Source: Datnioides undecimradiatus
Taxonomy: Eukaryota; Chordata; Actinopteri; Lobotiformes; Datnioididae
Direction: 5' to 3'
DNA: 64,000 bases
Assembly (NCBI GenBank): GCA_008933995.1
Contig: WARS01000029.1
Span: 18,693,511 to 18,757,510 of the forward strand
Positions 10,746 through 21,919 of this stretch are shown here, in pieces. Each line of letters starts with the position of its first letter. Within the stretch, counting starts at the first letter, position 1. A model generated the notes under the pieces. It was not told the DNA's origin. It searched no databases and saw only the letters and a program-made list of their open reading frames with translations. A program made the translations under genes and the position numbers.

Positions 10746-12216
10746 TGCTGCCCCAAGTTTGGGAAATCAGAACATGTTAGAGGAGACAGACAGAAAATTA
10801 GGGTTCCCACTGCAATTAAACATGTAGAATAATAGTCTACCCACAAAACAAACAAGAATAAATGTATTGGCAATACAGCCATTGTAATTATAGATTATAT
10901 TGTATTGAATTAGCTAGATGTAATTTAATTTGCCCATAATTTTACTAAGATAAAAATAAATGGCAAACCATGCCATGTAATAAACTGATTTATAAGAAAG
11001 TATATCCAAAGGGAAGGGAGGATTTGTTTCAAACGTTTGTATCAGTCAGTCATATCAGGCCTGTGTTAATTTCCAGTCGATATAAAAACCCTGCACCCTT
11101 ATGAAATAGCAGTTTCTTGTTTTAGCATACACCTAATGTATTGTTAACATAGAAATAACAACGTGTAAGCTTGGTTCCATCTTTAAAGTGGTCTTATGAC
11201 AGACAATATTTAGAGGGGGAAAGTTAATAATTAGGATTTTTAAAATAAAATCAACTTCCTGAAAAATCTGCAATTTCTGAAAGGTGTGTAGACGTTTTGT
11301 ATTCACTGTAAGTACCGAACAGCAGCTATTAAGCCAATAAGCTACAGTGGAGGAAGGCAGTATTTGGAGACGGCAACGTTTCAGTCTTCGGGTATGTCAG
11401 TCTGTGTCGCCCTCTAGTGCTTCATTGAGAGTAGGGTGCAGTTGCGGCTCATGAGCGTTCATGGAATAATACCGAATAACCTGTGAGCCATATCTGACTG
11501 GTCCCGTCATATTCACATGCTGTAACTAATGTCTACGCAGGAATGATACTCTTGTCTTCTGGGATTACTGTGGATATTAAGTCACGGTTTTCTTGCTTCC
11601 AATCTCCATAACATTGAAGCTTAAAAAACTTAAGGTTTGTTTACATAAATGAAGAGTTTGTCCAAAAGTGTATTTTTTTTTATTTATTTATCCCTAATGA
11701 TCATAACTATAAGCACTGTGGGTTTGTCTCAATTACAAATGCTTGACAGCTATAAAAACTATATTTAGTTATTTGTCTTGTGTCATTCTTTGAGTTTAAA
11801 GGCCTGTCAATGAGGCTCTTATCTTATGTTGTGATTTTTGTTATTGATGCTATCCCTTTGTTTACACTTTGATTATTGTTCATTTAAGCTGATTACACTC
11901 TCTCAAAAAAACCCCTAGAGGTAGTTTATAATTGTGTTGGGTTCATATTCAGTGTTGTTTTATGTGCGGTGTTGTACATCTATATATCTATAAAGCTATC
12001 TATTTGTTTGCATTAAGGGACCTTTGTTGTGACATGTTGGTAGTTCTTTATTTACAAAATAACAGGAAGTAATGTTGAATGGACGAATGATGCAATAGCA
12101 CAGAAGATTTTCCTCTGTGTCAAATCAGTGATACCTTAGATGTCTTCAGTTGAGATTTATTGGTTACTTCAACCTGTTTAACGCTGACAGGGCTGTCTGT
12201 TTAACATGTACAAGTG

Positions 12217-12338
12217 TAATATAGTGATAAAACCTTTGAGCAATGGCAGGTTTGTATAATATTCATACTCTGTACATAAGCATAATATAGTGATAAAACC
12301 TTTGAGCAGTGGCAGGTTTTGTATAATATTCATGCTCT
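12217..12338. repeat. Two-copy tandem repeat, 66-bp period
   Basis: The segment starting TAATATAGTGATAAAACC at 12217 is repeated from 12283 with only a few changes, running through GGCAGGTTT, GTATAATATTCAT and CTCT. The two copies are nearly identical, so the duplication is recent. It lies just beyond the jun 3' end. Confidence 0.9.
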
Positions 12339-12634
12339 TCTGGTAGTTGTGTTTTAAGACATACAGTGGAGATCTAGAGTTCTACACAACCCTAATTTGC
12401 AGTACTGCCCTCCATCAGTAGTAAGTGAGCCTGGCCTGTCAGCTGAAACACAATCACTTAGCCTGGATCAATACCAGCACTAATGGAATTTACCTTGAGG
12501 TACTGGGAACTAGCAGCTCTTGCAACATGTTGCAACATGTTTTATTGTTTGAGCTCCTGACATGGCACACCCACTTTTTTTCCTGTCACACACTTAGAAG
12601 AACACAAAAGGCACTGTTGCTTCATTTTATCTGG

Positions 12635-12640
12635 TTTATT
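12635..12640 (-). terminator. Probable jun polyadenylation signal AATAAA
   Basis: The complement of TTTATT reads AATAAA on the minus strand, in GGAAATAAACCAG, about 730 bases past the jun stop codon. It is the best placed signal in the flank, giving a 3' UTR of about 0.75 kb. Confidence 0.5.
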
Positions 12641-13369
12641 TCCTTAAATATTGATTAGTTTCTGAAGTGCTCAGAAAACAAAAACATAAAAAAATTATAC
12701 AGTATTCTTCTTACAAATGGTAAACATAAGTACTCCAAGTTGATCTTATATACAAATAACAATGAGTGAAACCCCATTAACAACAACTTTAGAAAAAAAC
12801 AAGTAAATCTTGAAGCTTTTCTAACTTAATTTCTTACAATTAAGAAAAAAGTACATTGTACTGTAACTCAGAAGTCAGGCAGCTTTTGTTACAACTTTTC
12901 AGCCGTTTAGAGTTGGCCAACACGCCCAAGTTTGAGGCCATTATGGCTACAGCAAGAAAAGTCTCTATTGCAGGTTCTTAAATCCACTAATACTGAATTT
13001 CTCCTTTGATGGTCGTGATGAGGTCCATGCAGCGCTGGGTGTAAAACAAGAAAACTTCAGTCCTGTCCACTTCTGTAAAAACAGCACGAAACAGAGACAG
13101 AAAGGTATCCTGCTTGTTGCCATGCCCCCCTCTGGTTCATGGCTACTGTCACTGTCCCGAGCCCCTCTCTGGGACGCGCCAAGGGGGAGCGCGTGGCACT
13201 CAGGAACTTGAGCACGGCCCCCGGTCCTGCCAGTGTCGCGCCACATCATCCCGTCCCGAGACAAATCCCGTCTCGATTTCGGGAGATACAGCCACTCACG
13301 TTCACAGGAAGCGTCCGTTTCGTTCAACTACAGTCTTTTTCTCTCTCCGCTCTCGCTGCTGACACCACC
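12641..13369 (-). other. Probable jun 3' UTR
   Basis: This region lies between the jun stop codon and the AATAAA at 12635-12640. Its first 250 bases are GC-rich, the rest AT-rich with at least two ATTTA pentamers on the minus strand (complements near 12645 and 12803), the kind of element linked to rapid mRNA decay in immediate-early genes. Open frames on either strand here are not supported as genes. Confidence 0.5.
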
Positions 13370-14353
13370 TCAGAAGGTCTGGAGCTGCTGTGTTAACATG
13401 AGCTGGCACCCGCTGTTGACGTGGTTCATCACTTTCTGCTTCAGCTGGGCCACCTGCTCGCGCAGCATGTTGGCGGTGGACGCGAGCTCCGAGTTCTGGG
13501 ACTTGAGGGTCTTCACTTTGTCCTCCAGCCGAGAGATCCGCTCCAGCTTCCTCTTCCGGCATTTGGAGGCAGCGATGCGGTTCCTCATCCGCTTTCTTTC
13601 GGCCTTGATGCGCTCCTGGCTCTCCATGTCAATCGGGGAGAGAGGCGGGGTCTCCCCCGGCATCTCAGGCACGGTCTGGGGCTCCTCTTTGAGTGCCGTG
13701 AGCCGAGGCATCTGAGCGGTGGATGGCTGACCGTAGATGGGAAGCTGAGGCGGGGCAGCAGAGAATGACATAGCTGGGGCTGAAGTGGTGTAATTCGGTG
13801 CCGAGACGGTGCTGATGGCCGGGTTAAAAGTGTTCAAGTCCTCATAAACCGGCGAGTCGGAGCGCATGGTGGCGTTGTTGTTGTAAACGGTGGCGCCGGC
13901 AACAGATGATACAGGTGGCAGCGCTGTGTTGACACTGGTCTGGGGAGCCGAGGTGACACTCACATTGGTTGTGCCCGGCATGTGCTGGTGGTGGAGCTCA
14001 GCCAGGGCTCGGACAAACCCCTCTGCGAAGCCCTCCTGCTCGTCGGTGACATTCTTGGGACACAAGAACTGGGTCGGGGTCGGCGTGGTGGTGATGAGTC
14101 CGTTGCTGGACTGGATGATGAGCCGCTCCAGCTCTGGGGAGGCCAGCTTGAGCAAGCCCACATCAGGAGAGGTGAGGATGTCACCGGCTTTGGCCCGGAG
14201 GTGAGGTTTCAGAGTGCCCGTTGGGTCGGAGAGGTTCAGTGTCATGTTGTGTTTCAGCGCTTTGGGGTTGCTGTACCCGTAGCCGGCGTTGTCTTGCTGG
14301 GAGAAAGCGTTGAGTGAGTCGTCATAGAAAGTAGTTTCCATCTTGGTATACAT
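13370..14353 (-). CDS. jun: Transcription factor c-Jun (AP-1 subunit), 327 aa, intronless
   Basis: A single uninterrupted reading frame encodes a full c-Jun protein that ends in [11 protein letters not shown]. Residues 1-60 hold the METTFYDD start and the JNK-docking delta region. JNK target sites are conserved at Ser62 and Ser72 ([15 protein letters not shown]) and Thr90/Thr92 (TTTPTPTQF), matching human 63, 73, 91 and 93. The [17 protein letters not shown] block is intact. The GSK3-type segment ([18 protein letters not shown]) is at about 223-240. The bZIP domain spans about 247-310, with basic motif [15 protein letters not shown] including redox Cys265, then the leucine zipper. The protein is four residues shorter than human c-Jun (331), and its middle lacks the mammalian Gln/Gly/Ala-rich runs. 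It dimerises with Fos, ATF and Jun family members in the nucleus and binds TRE/CRE sites. The first ATG (MYTKMETT) is taken as start, equivalent to human MTAKMETT. Lack of introns is normal for Jun genes. Whether this is jun or a teleost-specific duplicate cannot be decided from one window. Confidence 0.97.
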   Translation of the reverse strand: MYTKMETTFYDDSLNAFSQQDNAGYGYSNPKALKHNMTLNLSDPTGTLKPHLRAKAGDILTSPDVGLLKLASPELERLIIQSSNGLITTTPTPTQFLCPKNVTDEQEGFAEGFVRALAELHHQHMPGTTNVSVTSAPQTSVNTALPPVSSVAGATVYNNNATMRSDSPVYEDLNTFNPAISTVSAPNYTTSAPAMSFSAAPPQLPIYGQPSTAQMPRLTALKEEPQTVPEMPGETPPLSPIDMESQERIKAERKRMRNRIAASKCRKRKLERISRLEDKVKTLKSQNSELASTANMLREQVAQLKQKVMNHVNSGCQLMLTQQLQTF

Positions 14354-14680
14354 AGAAGAGAAACCGAAAACAATGTTCTATAAAGTCTTCTACAAAACAA
14401 CTTTTCGTCCCCCCTTTTTCCTCTTCTTCCTGGTTTATCAGTTGAGGAAAAAAACGTTTCCAAAAGTCCTCTCTGTGCGTACAAAAAACTTCCAAAACTT
14501 TGAGTGCGCACTTTCTTGACACAGGAATCAGGACTTACTTCTTTCAGCCAGCGATGGTCGGGTGTTCAGTGCTGAGTTGTAACAGTTCACAAGGCTGTTG
14601 CCCAAGTATCCAGACTTGTATCGAGTCCGTGAATGAGAAGTGGCTCTAACTTTTCTTGTCAGGCACCAGCACTGACTGTG
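14354..14680 (-). other. Probable jun 5' UTR
   Basis: About 330 bases lie between the start codon and the expected start site, some 25 to 30 bases past the TATATA at 14707-14712. No splice signals are needed, in keeping with an intronless gene. Confidence 0.45.
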
Positions 14681-14706
14681 GTGCTTCCTCTGCCTAGCTG
14701 TGTGTG

Positions 14707-14712
14707 TATATA
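14707..14712 (-). promoter_or_regulatory. Possible jun TATA box
   Basis: On the minus strand the context is GAGTATATACAC, about 355 bases upstream of the start codon and about 50 bases downstream of the MEF2 and TRE sites. The spacing suits a core promoter. Confidence 0.45.
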
Positions 14713-14762
14713 CTCTGAGCGGTACAGCGTGGAGGCAAACCTTATCTGCTGCCGCTGCCTCT

Positions 14763-14803
14763 CTAAAAATAGCCATGATGTCATGACGGGGCTCTCCCAT
14801 TGG
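14763..14803 (-). promoter_or_regulatory. jun proximal promoter: MEF2 site, proximal TRE and CCAAT box
   Basis: On the minus strand this reads, in order, CCAAT (complement 14799-14803), TGACATCA (complement of 14776-14783) and CTATTTTTAG (complement of 14763-14772). The same trio, including the ATGGCTATTTTTAG context, is present in the mammalian JUN promoter, where TGACATCA (jun1 TRE) binds Jun/ATF2 and the AT-rich site binds MEF2. This arrangement supports positive autoregulation of jun in this fish. A GC box (complement of GGCGGGGC at about 14823) lies just upstream. Confidence 0.8.
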
Positions 14804-14885
14804 CTGGAGGGCGTGTCGCGAGGCGGGGCCCGGTCTTCAGATAAGGCGCGTTGCCTTGACGACCACCCAGAAGATTCTTAATCTC

Positions 14886-14956
14886 GCGGTGGATTGTGGG
14901 ATGAGGTAATGCTGCAAGGAGAGCGTAAGCGCGGTGCATTGTGGGATGACGTATTG
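14886..14956. promoter_or_regulatory. jun distal promoter: duplicated module with TRE and CRE-like sites
   Basis: The 26-base segment at 14886-14911 recurs at 14931-14956 with three or four differences, 45 bases apart. Each copy has ATTGTGGGATGA followed by a different factor site: TGAGGTAA (14902-14909), whose complement TTACCTCA is the distal jun2 TRE of mammalian JUN, and TGACGTA (14947-14953), CRE-like. Placement upstream of the proximal promoter fits a UV/stress-responsive element. Confidence 0.6.
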
Positions 14957-14999
14957 TTTTTGAATATCTGGTTACCCGCTTTACTGTCAGTGGCGGGAC

Positions 15000-17900
15000 A
15001 GCCAGCGTTCGGGACAGCAGCATCTACTACACGTCTCCGTTCTCAACAGTGATTTTGTGGTTCTGTTTTACAAATATTTTATTTATTTTATTTATTACAC
15101 ATCTTCTATTAGCTTTAACTGTCTGTACACTAAGAAGTCTTTAATTTATCTTTGTAAAAAATCTTCTGTGCTACTCATACATATGTTTTCAGTAAATGAA
15201 AATCTTCTATCTCATATATTTATACCATTACAAGCAATATACCACATTTTCAGTGAATTCAAATGACACATTCTTATTAGGGCACATTTCATTCTGCCAT
15301 TCAAGTTTATAATTGTTTATTTGGCTTCAATACACATTAGTGATATAGTGAGAAAATGACCCACAATGTTTTGCAAGTTTATCCAGCTTCAGAATTAAAA
15401 TTGTGTGATACAATAACTAAAAACAGCCCTAACTCTAGTCAAGGTACAATTTTGAGTTGCATCAATTGAACTCCTATAAATTATAGCTATTTTGTTTTGT
15501 GAATCAAGTGTCTCCACTTTCATATTGCTTCAAAATAGCCATATCATATGATATGACATGAATTAAGTAAAATAACCCCCCCACAACCACAATTTGTGCT
15601 ATGTTGTACTGTGTTCTTTTATATTCTATCCCATGCTATTCTACAGCATTCTCCTCTTTGCAAAACATCTACACTGCCACAAAATCAGAGCTCGAATTTC
15701 TGTGGGTTTGCACTGAAGAAAGTTGTGAGCTCAAAAGAACTTGGAAAAAGCAAATGAAAACCATTAGGTCTATGTGAAAACAAATTATATATTTTTCCGT
15801 GTGTGCATTCATGCAGTGCACTCACGGTGGAAAGTCTTCTGACCGTCATTTTGCTTCTCAGGCTGGGATATCATGGTGGTCTCCAGTTGGTGGTCCACTA
15901 TAAATTGTCCTCTATGGTGCACATACACAAAACACTCCCCACATTTAGTTTCAACTTCACTGTGCATGCTGATGGAGTTAAAATTTGACACCTGGGCAGG
16001 TTAATATAAACCTGGGCATATTTACATATAAAGTAAATGCATTAAAGCTCAGTTATTTACTTAAAGTGTAAAGTTCAACCTTTTGAGTCATGTGCTTTAT
16101 TGCCTACCAGTCTTTTCTTTTCTTTGGTCATTAAGGAACAGATTAAATAGGATCTTTTTGCTTTACCGCTGTATATGCCGCATGGTGGTAAAGCTACATT
16201 TAAGATCTTTTATTTCTGCTACAACTACAAATTGTCAACGATAGCTCAGCAGACGTCTGTTCGTCCCCATAAAGAGCAAGAACATTTCCTATTATCCGTG
16301 TCAGGGTGTGTAATTAGTGTAGTGCAGTCCATTGTCCCCTGGCCCTCGGTCAGAAATCACAGCTGGTTTAATGGCAGGAGGTTAACCGGTGTGTCTTACG
16401 TGTTCCCCTCTAGTCTTCCACACTCCCACTGTCTGGGTCATCTTCTGCCCTGCCAGCTTTACTGCCTACTATCTCCAGCACACCACGTCTAAATATGTCC
16501 CCCTTGTGTGACAAGTAAATCAGCCCCCTGGCGCTGGCTGGCTCAGGGAGGCACCTAAGGAGGATGAACCAGATCATAAAACACCACCACAGTCTGACTT
16601 TTTATGGCTGCTAATGTTGTCTTTATGTACTGCTGTATATGTCAAACCATGGCAATCAATAAAGTTGGAAATAATCTGATCTAGTTGGTTGATTTAACTG
16701 ATCTAGTGTAGTTTCTTTTTTATTTAAATGCTTTAGAGAAGATTGCTTGGCTTTATAGTCTTTGCACACACAGGGGAAAGGCTATATACACCTTTTTGGG
16801 GCTGACATGACATCTAACAAGGCTCTTTACTTTTATTCATTTTTCCTGGATTACTTTAGATTATGGTTAACATTTTGCTGGTTCTCCAAATCTCATGGAC
16901 AAAAGACTCTTATTCTCAAATTTAAGTTTCATTCATTTTGTAATACATTTTACTATACAGTAACTAGTGCTCTCGGGGTGTAATAGGAGGAAGTTAAGTC
17001 GTTTGTTTACACTTAATGTTCCACTGGCACATTCTGAAATATTTATCCACTTTGGCTCATTCATCTATTCATGACTGCTTTTCTTCTGAATTAAAGCACA
17101 TGAAAGAATCATAAGTAGGTGGTCTAGCGCCCACCACCTGACAGCAGGGATCCTCATGTATGACTTCACCCATTGTCCCAAATAGACGAATTAAGTTCGG
17201 GTAAAACATATGATGTCATTTAAAGCTATTATCTCATTTAAATCGAAGCTCTTTTCAGAGTCAAATGCCATGGCAAAAGTCAGACATCGGGAAATTCTGT
17301 TTTATATACTTTCAAATGGTGTTTAATCCAGAACCCTTAAATGCTTCAATATGGCTGCAGTGGTGGATGGATTGGGTCTGCTTTTCTTCTCCAGTCGCCA
17401 TGCGTAAAGTTATAAAGGGGTAACCACAGCATGGTAGTATGCCAAAGTAATTTTCTGTGTAGGAATGTATGGCAAAATTAGCATGGAGGAACCCTACTGT
17501 TTTAAAGTGACTATTCAACACGAGGTTGGGATATCCTGCTGCTGCCTTGGTTCAGGGCCTGGACATTTGGTCACTTGTGGTCACATGCAGTACTTATTCA
17601 GCATTGTCCTAGCATGTAGAAGGATAGAGCCAGAGGCCTAGGAGGGCAGGAGCCAGTTGTTGATGTTACCAAAAATTGGCCACATCCTTCTTATAATAAT
17701 TCAAATAAAATGATTTAATTCTAATGTGGATTTTTGTAATAATTTGTCCCATATAAATGATAGACAGATTCCAAGTCAGGCAGCAGACCACATTACACCA
17801 ATTTAAGCTGATTCACGTCTGCCAGTAAAACTGGGACTCTTTTATGAAAACATCTGATTAGTGGGACTAACTAAAGACTCAATGTCCTTATTGAATTTGA

Positions 17901-18200
17901 ATTATTTCTGGTTGGTGGAGCTAACTGCATGCTCTCAGGACTTTGAGGAGTGAGATTTTAGAAACAACACACTGCAGATAGTTGGTTAAGTGGTTAGCTA
18001 AGCAGTATTTTGCTACTTTCCATCTGTGGGAAATCCAAAATAATAATAACAATATGCCGTATGCTTCAGCAGTAACAGAAGTTATGTCTCTGTTTCATAT
18101 GTACATCATTTAGTCAATGTTCTCAGAAAAATAAGAGTCTTATGATGTTAATGGATCCCAAATAACAGTTGTCCGCACTATCTTAATAAGACTTCCAGCA
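15000..18200. other. Start of the gene desert upstream of jun, no gene seen
   Basis: Mostly AT-rich sequence with no exon-like reading frame. The first kilobase is particularly AT-rich. I see no tRNA, repeat family or strong motif that I can name in this block. Confidence 0.5.
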
Positions 18201-18490
18201 TATTCACTTCTACAGTCAAGCGTCATGTTAGAAGCTCTGAAATTGAAGTTAAATTAGCATGCTAACACACCATAATTGGCAACATGCTCATGAATGTCAT
18301 AAGCTTTGCAAATGATTTGCTCATAATTTAATGTATTAGACAAGTTAAACAAATAATGGCACGTGGTGAAAAGTCAGAGGTGCATCAAAGTTAAAACAAT
18401 TCATCCTGAAGGGAACGTGAATGCATATACCAAATTTCATGACGGTGCAAATTTGCCATCCCCATTTAAGGTTGACATAGTAACGTTTAA
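18200..18490 (+). repeat. Teleost interspersed repeat, family B, copy 1
   Basis: The block holds TTAGCATGCTAACA, then GTCAGAGGTGCATCAAAG, then CAATTCATCCTGAAGGGAAC and ACCAAATTTCATGACGG. These phrases in this order match a common teleost dispersed repeat I know from memory (GCTAGC-type core, a TCATCCT..GGGAA block and an AAATTTCATGG block). It is diverged and probably inactive. Confidence 0.6.
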
Positions 18491-18499
18491 ACCAGAAGC

Positions 18500-20537
18500 A
18501 ATAACATCCATTATCTAAATTTTATGCAGTCTTGCCTTAATACACATTCAAAGCCTCTTGTTTCTTTTTTCTATACTAAATAACCAGTCTTGATTTAGGT
18601 CCTTTTCACCTTGTCTCTGTTTCTGTGTTTAATTTTCAAGATAAACGATGAACATAAACTCTCGCACACATGTTTTTCAAGTACTGTGTTACTGCTTAGC
18701 TGCATCCAGACCTGCACTGGTACAATTGGGCCTTCTGATTTATCTAGTTTTCATCCCTTCCTCCCATCAGCCCCTGCTTCTCAAAAAACGTTTTTTTACC
18801 ATTACCTACTCCTACTCTCTTGTAACTCTTGCCTCCTCCATCGAGATGTTACCTCTGCACTGTTTTCCCCTCTGGGCTGGTTCCCAAATGTCACTCAGTT
18901 ATATCTCACACACACTGCCTTTCTCTTATCTTTTCTCCTCCTCCTTCTCGCTCTCTCTCTCCCTTGTGTCCATCTCATCTTACTCCTATCAGTGGCCGTC
19001 CAGGCAGCAGGATTTCCCCTGTGATGGAAACAGGCAGTGGCCCAATTGTATTGTTTCAGCAGTTCTTTACGGTAAAATCTCAGACTGCTCTCTGTAAAGT
19101 TAAAGCAGCACACGGGCCAAAATGCTGCTCCTAACAAAGGACAAGCACAAGTGAAAAGACACTAAAAAAAAAAAAAAAAAGCCTTTTAGTTCTTACGTCA
19201 AACTGAACATCCCTTGAGGTTTGCAGTGTGAGTGAGAGACAGGGAGACAGACTGCTGAAGCTTCGGAGACGGTGTACACTCACAAAGGTCTTACCCAATG
19301 AGAAATGAGAACAATTGTTATTTCAGCTGTTAAGGAGGGGAAAAAGAACCCGACTGTGTAGATTGTGTGTCGGACTGACCTGTAAGCAAGCTCACACACT
19401 CAGTTGTGTATGTGTGTCTGTCTTTACTCTGACTGTATGAACTTATTAAAAGGTTTTTTTTTATTGTGTGAGGACACAAAGGTTAAGTGGTTTTGCACCA
19501 GTTTTTAGAGCCATCCAGTGGTCGCCAAACTAATTTGGTAAAAGAAAATATATATCCAAATAAAAAGTGCTTGCAATGTAGTTATCATATGAGCAGAGAT
19601 GTGAAATTGTGAAAGCCTATTGGTTAAATAGTTGACAGTTTGCTAAAGGTTGGGGCTGAATGGTTAATAAAGCTGAAAGTCATGGATAAATTGTTTAAAG
19701 TGTATCTATCAAATATCTAAACGTATTAAAATGTTGAAACGGATGGCTGGAGGTAAAGTTGTTGACACCTAAACAAAATGAGGAACAGAGATAACAGCAA
19801 AAGACAACAGACACACAGTGCAAATGTGCTAAAAATAATGATAGAAATAGCTGTTTTTAACAAATTGTTTCAACTTCTAGCTTTTGCCAGAAGGGGTTGA
19901 TGTACAAATGCAAACATAACCATGCCAGCATAAATGAACAACAGAGCTTATGCTATAATACCTTTATATTAAAATGAAATGATATCTTCTATAAAGTGAA
20001 AACAGTTGAAGCGTAACGGGCGGTGTCGATGAAGGGGCCTTCATGAGTTCATCTGACAGGGCTGTGGGAGTACATCTGACAAAACAGGTTGAGAAACAGT
20101 GGTCTACGTGATAGAGAAGGAATGGGAATGTGGACACAATTATCTCCCTTGACAGAGAAATGTAAGAACACAGTAAGCAGCCTGTAGTTGGATTTAATCG
20201 TCAGGACAACAACAATCATATCGAAGAAGCTTTCAGCAATGATTTCTGTCTGTCAATACACACCTCCTTCCCTATTTTCCTTTGATTGTTTTCTCCTCTT
20301 CGTCCTTATCTTGCACCACATCGTTAGTTCTCCCCGACGGCCTCCTCTTCTTTATCATCTTTACCTAAATTATATGTAGAGCACACACACACTCGAGTCT
20401 ATCCTCGCACATTAATAAGACACAGTGACAGCCATTTTTTTAATGAAAAACGAAAGACGCAGCTAAATGACAAATGTCCCTCCCTCCCGTCTGGATTTAC
20501 GACATGGTGTAAAGGCAGGAATCATTGCGTTTGATTA

Positions 20538-20538
<1 letters not shown>
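18500..20538. other. Gene desert, no gene seen
   Basis: Contains T/C-rich stretches around 18600-18990 that create long but compositionally biased open frames on the plus strand (18611-19097), and a 17-base poly(A) run near 19165. None resembles a known protein. No RNA gene recognised. Confidence 0.5.

Positions 20539-20594
<56 letters not shown>
20539..20594. repeat. (CA)28 microsatellite
   Basis: A pure CA run of 56 bases. It creates a spurious poly-Cys/Val open frame on the minus strand. Confidence 0.98.
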
Positions 20595-20597
<3 letters not shown>

Positions 20598-21184
20598 TGA
20601 ATCTCCCTGAGTGATGTCTCATTGTTCCGCCCTTCACCAAGTATGGAATGAGTGTTTGACGCCCGTCTTTGATGGCTTTCTCAGGCGCTGTTTTAATTAA
20701 TTTGGCCATAAAATGAACTGTGATTCCCAGCAGCCTCTCTGGCACCCTTGGCCACAAAAGACTTTATTAGCTTTGACAATTAATCGTCGCTAACTACCCC
20801 AACTAATCTAATCTAAGATTTATTGGTAAGAATCATATGGAATATCGATCGTCTCTCCCTCATTTTGACCCTTTCAGCTCACCGTAACTCACTCAGGCAA
20901 GTGCACAACGACATCATTGGGTAAGGGTGGTCACACTGCAGGTTTTTAGACTTTACTTTTGCTTTTTAGGCTACAGATGCTTTTCTATCATACCCAAAGC
21001 AAGAGAGCAACTTCAGCTGAAGGGTTACATAGACCGGGATTTTGTATGTTTGTGGGGGTGCTTGTCTGCATGCGTTTTTATTTGTTGTCTCAGTGTAATT
21101 TAATCTATGAGAGTGGGTCTGGGCCTCATTATGTAAATTAAATAACCTCATCTAAAAAGAAAGGCAGAGTGAGCCACAGCAGGA

Positions 21185-21186
<2 letters not shown>

Positions 21187-21256
<70 letters not shown>
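21187..21256. repeat. (CA)35 microsatellite
   Basis: A pure CA run of about 70 bases, one of the longest in the window, followed within 135 bases by a long (TG)n run of opposite sense. Confidence 0.98.
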
Positions 21257-21257
<1 letters not shown>

Positions 21258-21383
21258 GCATACGTATACACTCAGAAGCACACAGAAGCACTAACATGCA
21301 CACATACACATGGGCAGGCAAAGTAAATGGCCTTTTTGACACTGCATGGAAGGTTGTGTGCTCATGCGCGGCTTGCGTGTGTG

Positions 21384-21388
<5 letters not shown>

Positions 21389-21434
<46 letters not shown>
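21389..21434. repeat. (TG)23 microsatellite
   Basis: A pure TG run of about 46 bases. With the (CA)n run at 21187-21256 it forms a long inverted complementary pair. Confidence 0.98.
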
Positions 21435-21436
<2 letters not shown>

Positions 21437-21602
21437 GCATGTGTGTGTGTTCTCTCAGAGACCTGTATGAGTCCTCAGCTGGCTCTGTTCAGCCTGTAAC
21501 AGGGAGGTGAGTGTGTGAGTGTGTCACCAGGGAGAATGATCGATAGCTATTAAAACCCACCAGTGCCTCAGTCCAGATGGAGGACTATTTGTGTGTGTCC
21601 AC

Positions 21603-21745
21603 GTGTGTGTGTGTGTGTGTGTGTCTGTTTAGTCATGATCAAGCACCATGTTTGTACAGGTGGAACACTATATGGCAGCAATGCTAACCTGTTCCACTCC
21701 ATTTACCTCTGCAAGCTGCGGGACCTTACCAACCACACAAGGTGT

Positions 21746-21778
<33 letters not shown>
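21603..21778. repeat. Two short (TG)n microsatellites
   Basis: TG runs at 21603-21624 and 21747-21778, separated by unique sequence. They extend the TG-rich domain of 20.5-21.9 kb. Confidence 0.95.
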
Positions 21779-21782
<4 letters not shown>

Positions 21783-21919
21783 TGTGAGCGTGTGTGTGTT
21801 TTTGTTTTAATATGTTTCTGGCTGCATTTGTGCATTCGTGTTGTTTGTGTGTGTGCAAGTGTGACTCGGAGGTTGTCACTGTGTGTTTGGACTTGCTGGT
21901 TATTCTAGCCTGGCTTTTC

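Larger units (their letters stand above)
9985..12634. other. Intergenic region between caiap and jun
   Basis: This 2.6-kb stretch separates the start of caiap from the putative 3' end of jun. It probably holds the caiap promoter and first untranslated exon. A GC-richer island at about 10540-10750 carries a cluster of transcription-factor-like sites, and a two-copy tandem repeat lies at 12217-12338. Elsewhere it is AT-rich and no coding exon is visible. Confidence 0.55.

Noticed and set aside
13233..14317. Long open frames antisense to jun on the plus strand
   Set aside because: They are mirror frames of the GC-rich jun coding sequence, with no recognisable protein content and no start or splice context.
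18611..19097. Overlapping plus-strand frames rich in Leu, Ser and Pro
   Set aside because: They arise from pyrimidine-rich composition (CTCTCT, TCCTCC) and lack domains.
20497..21342. Frames encoding runs of Cys-Val or Thr-His
   Set aside because: They are translations of CA/TG microsatellites.
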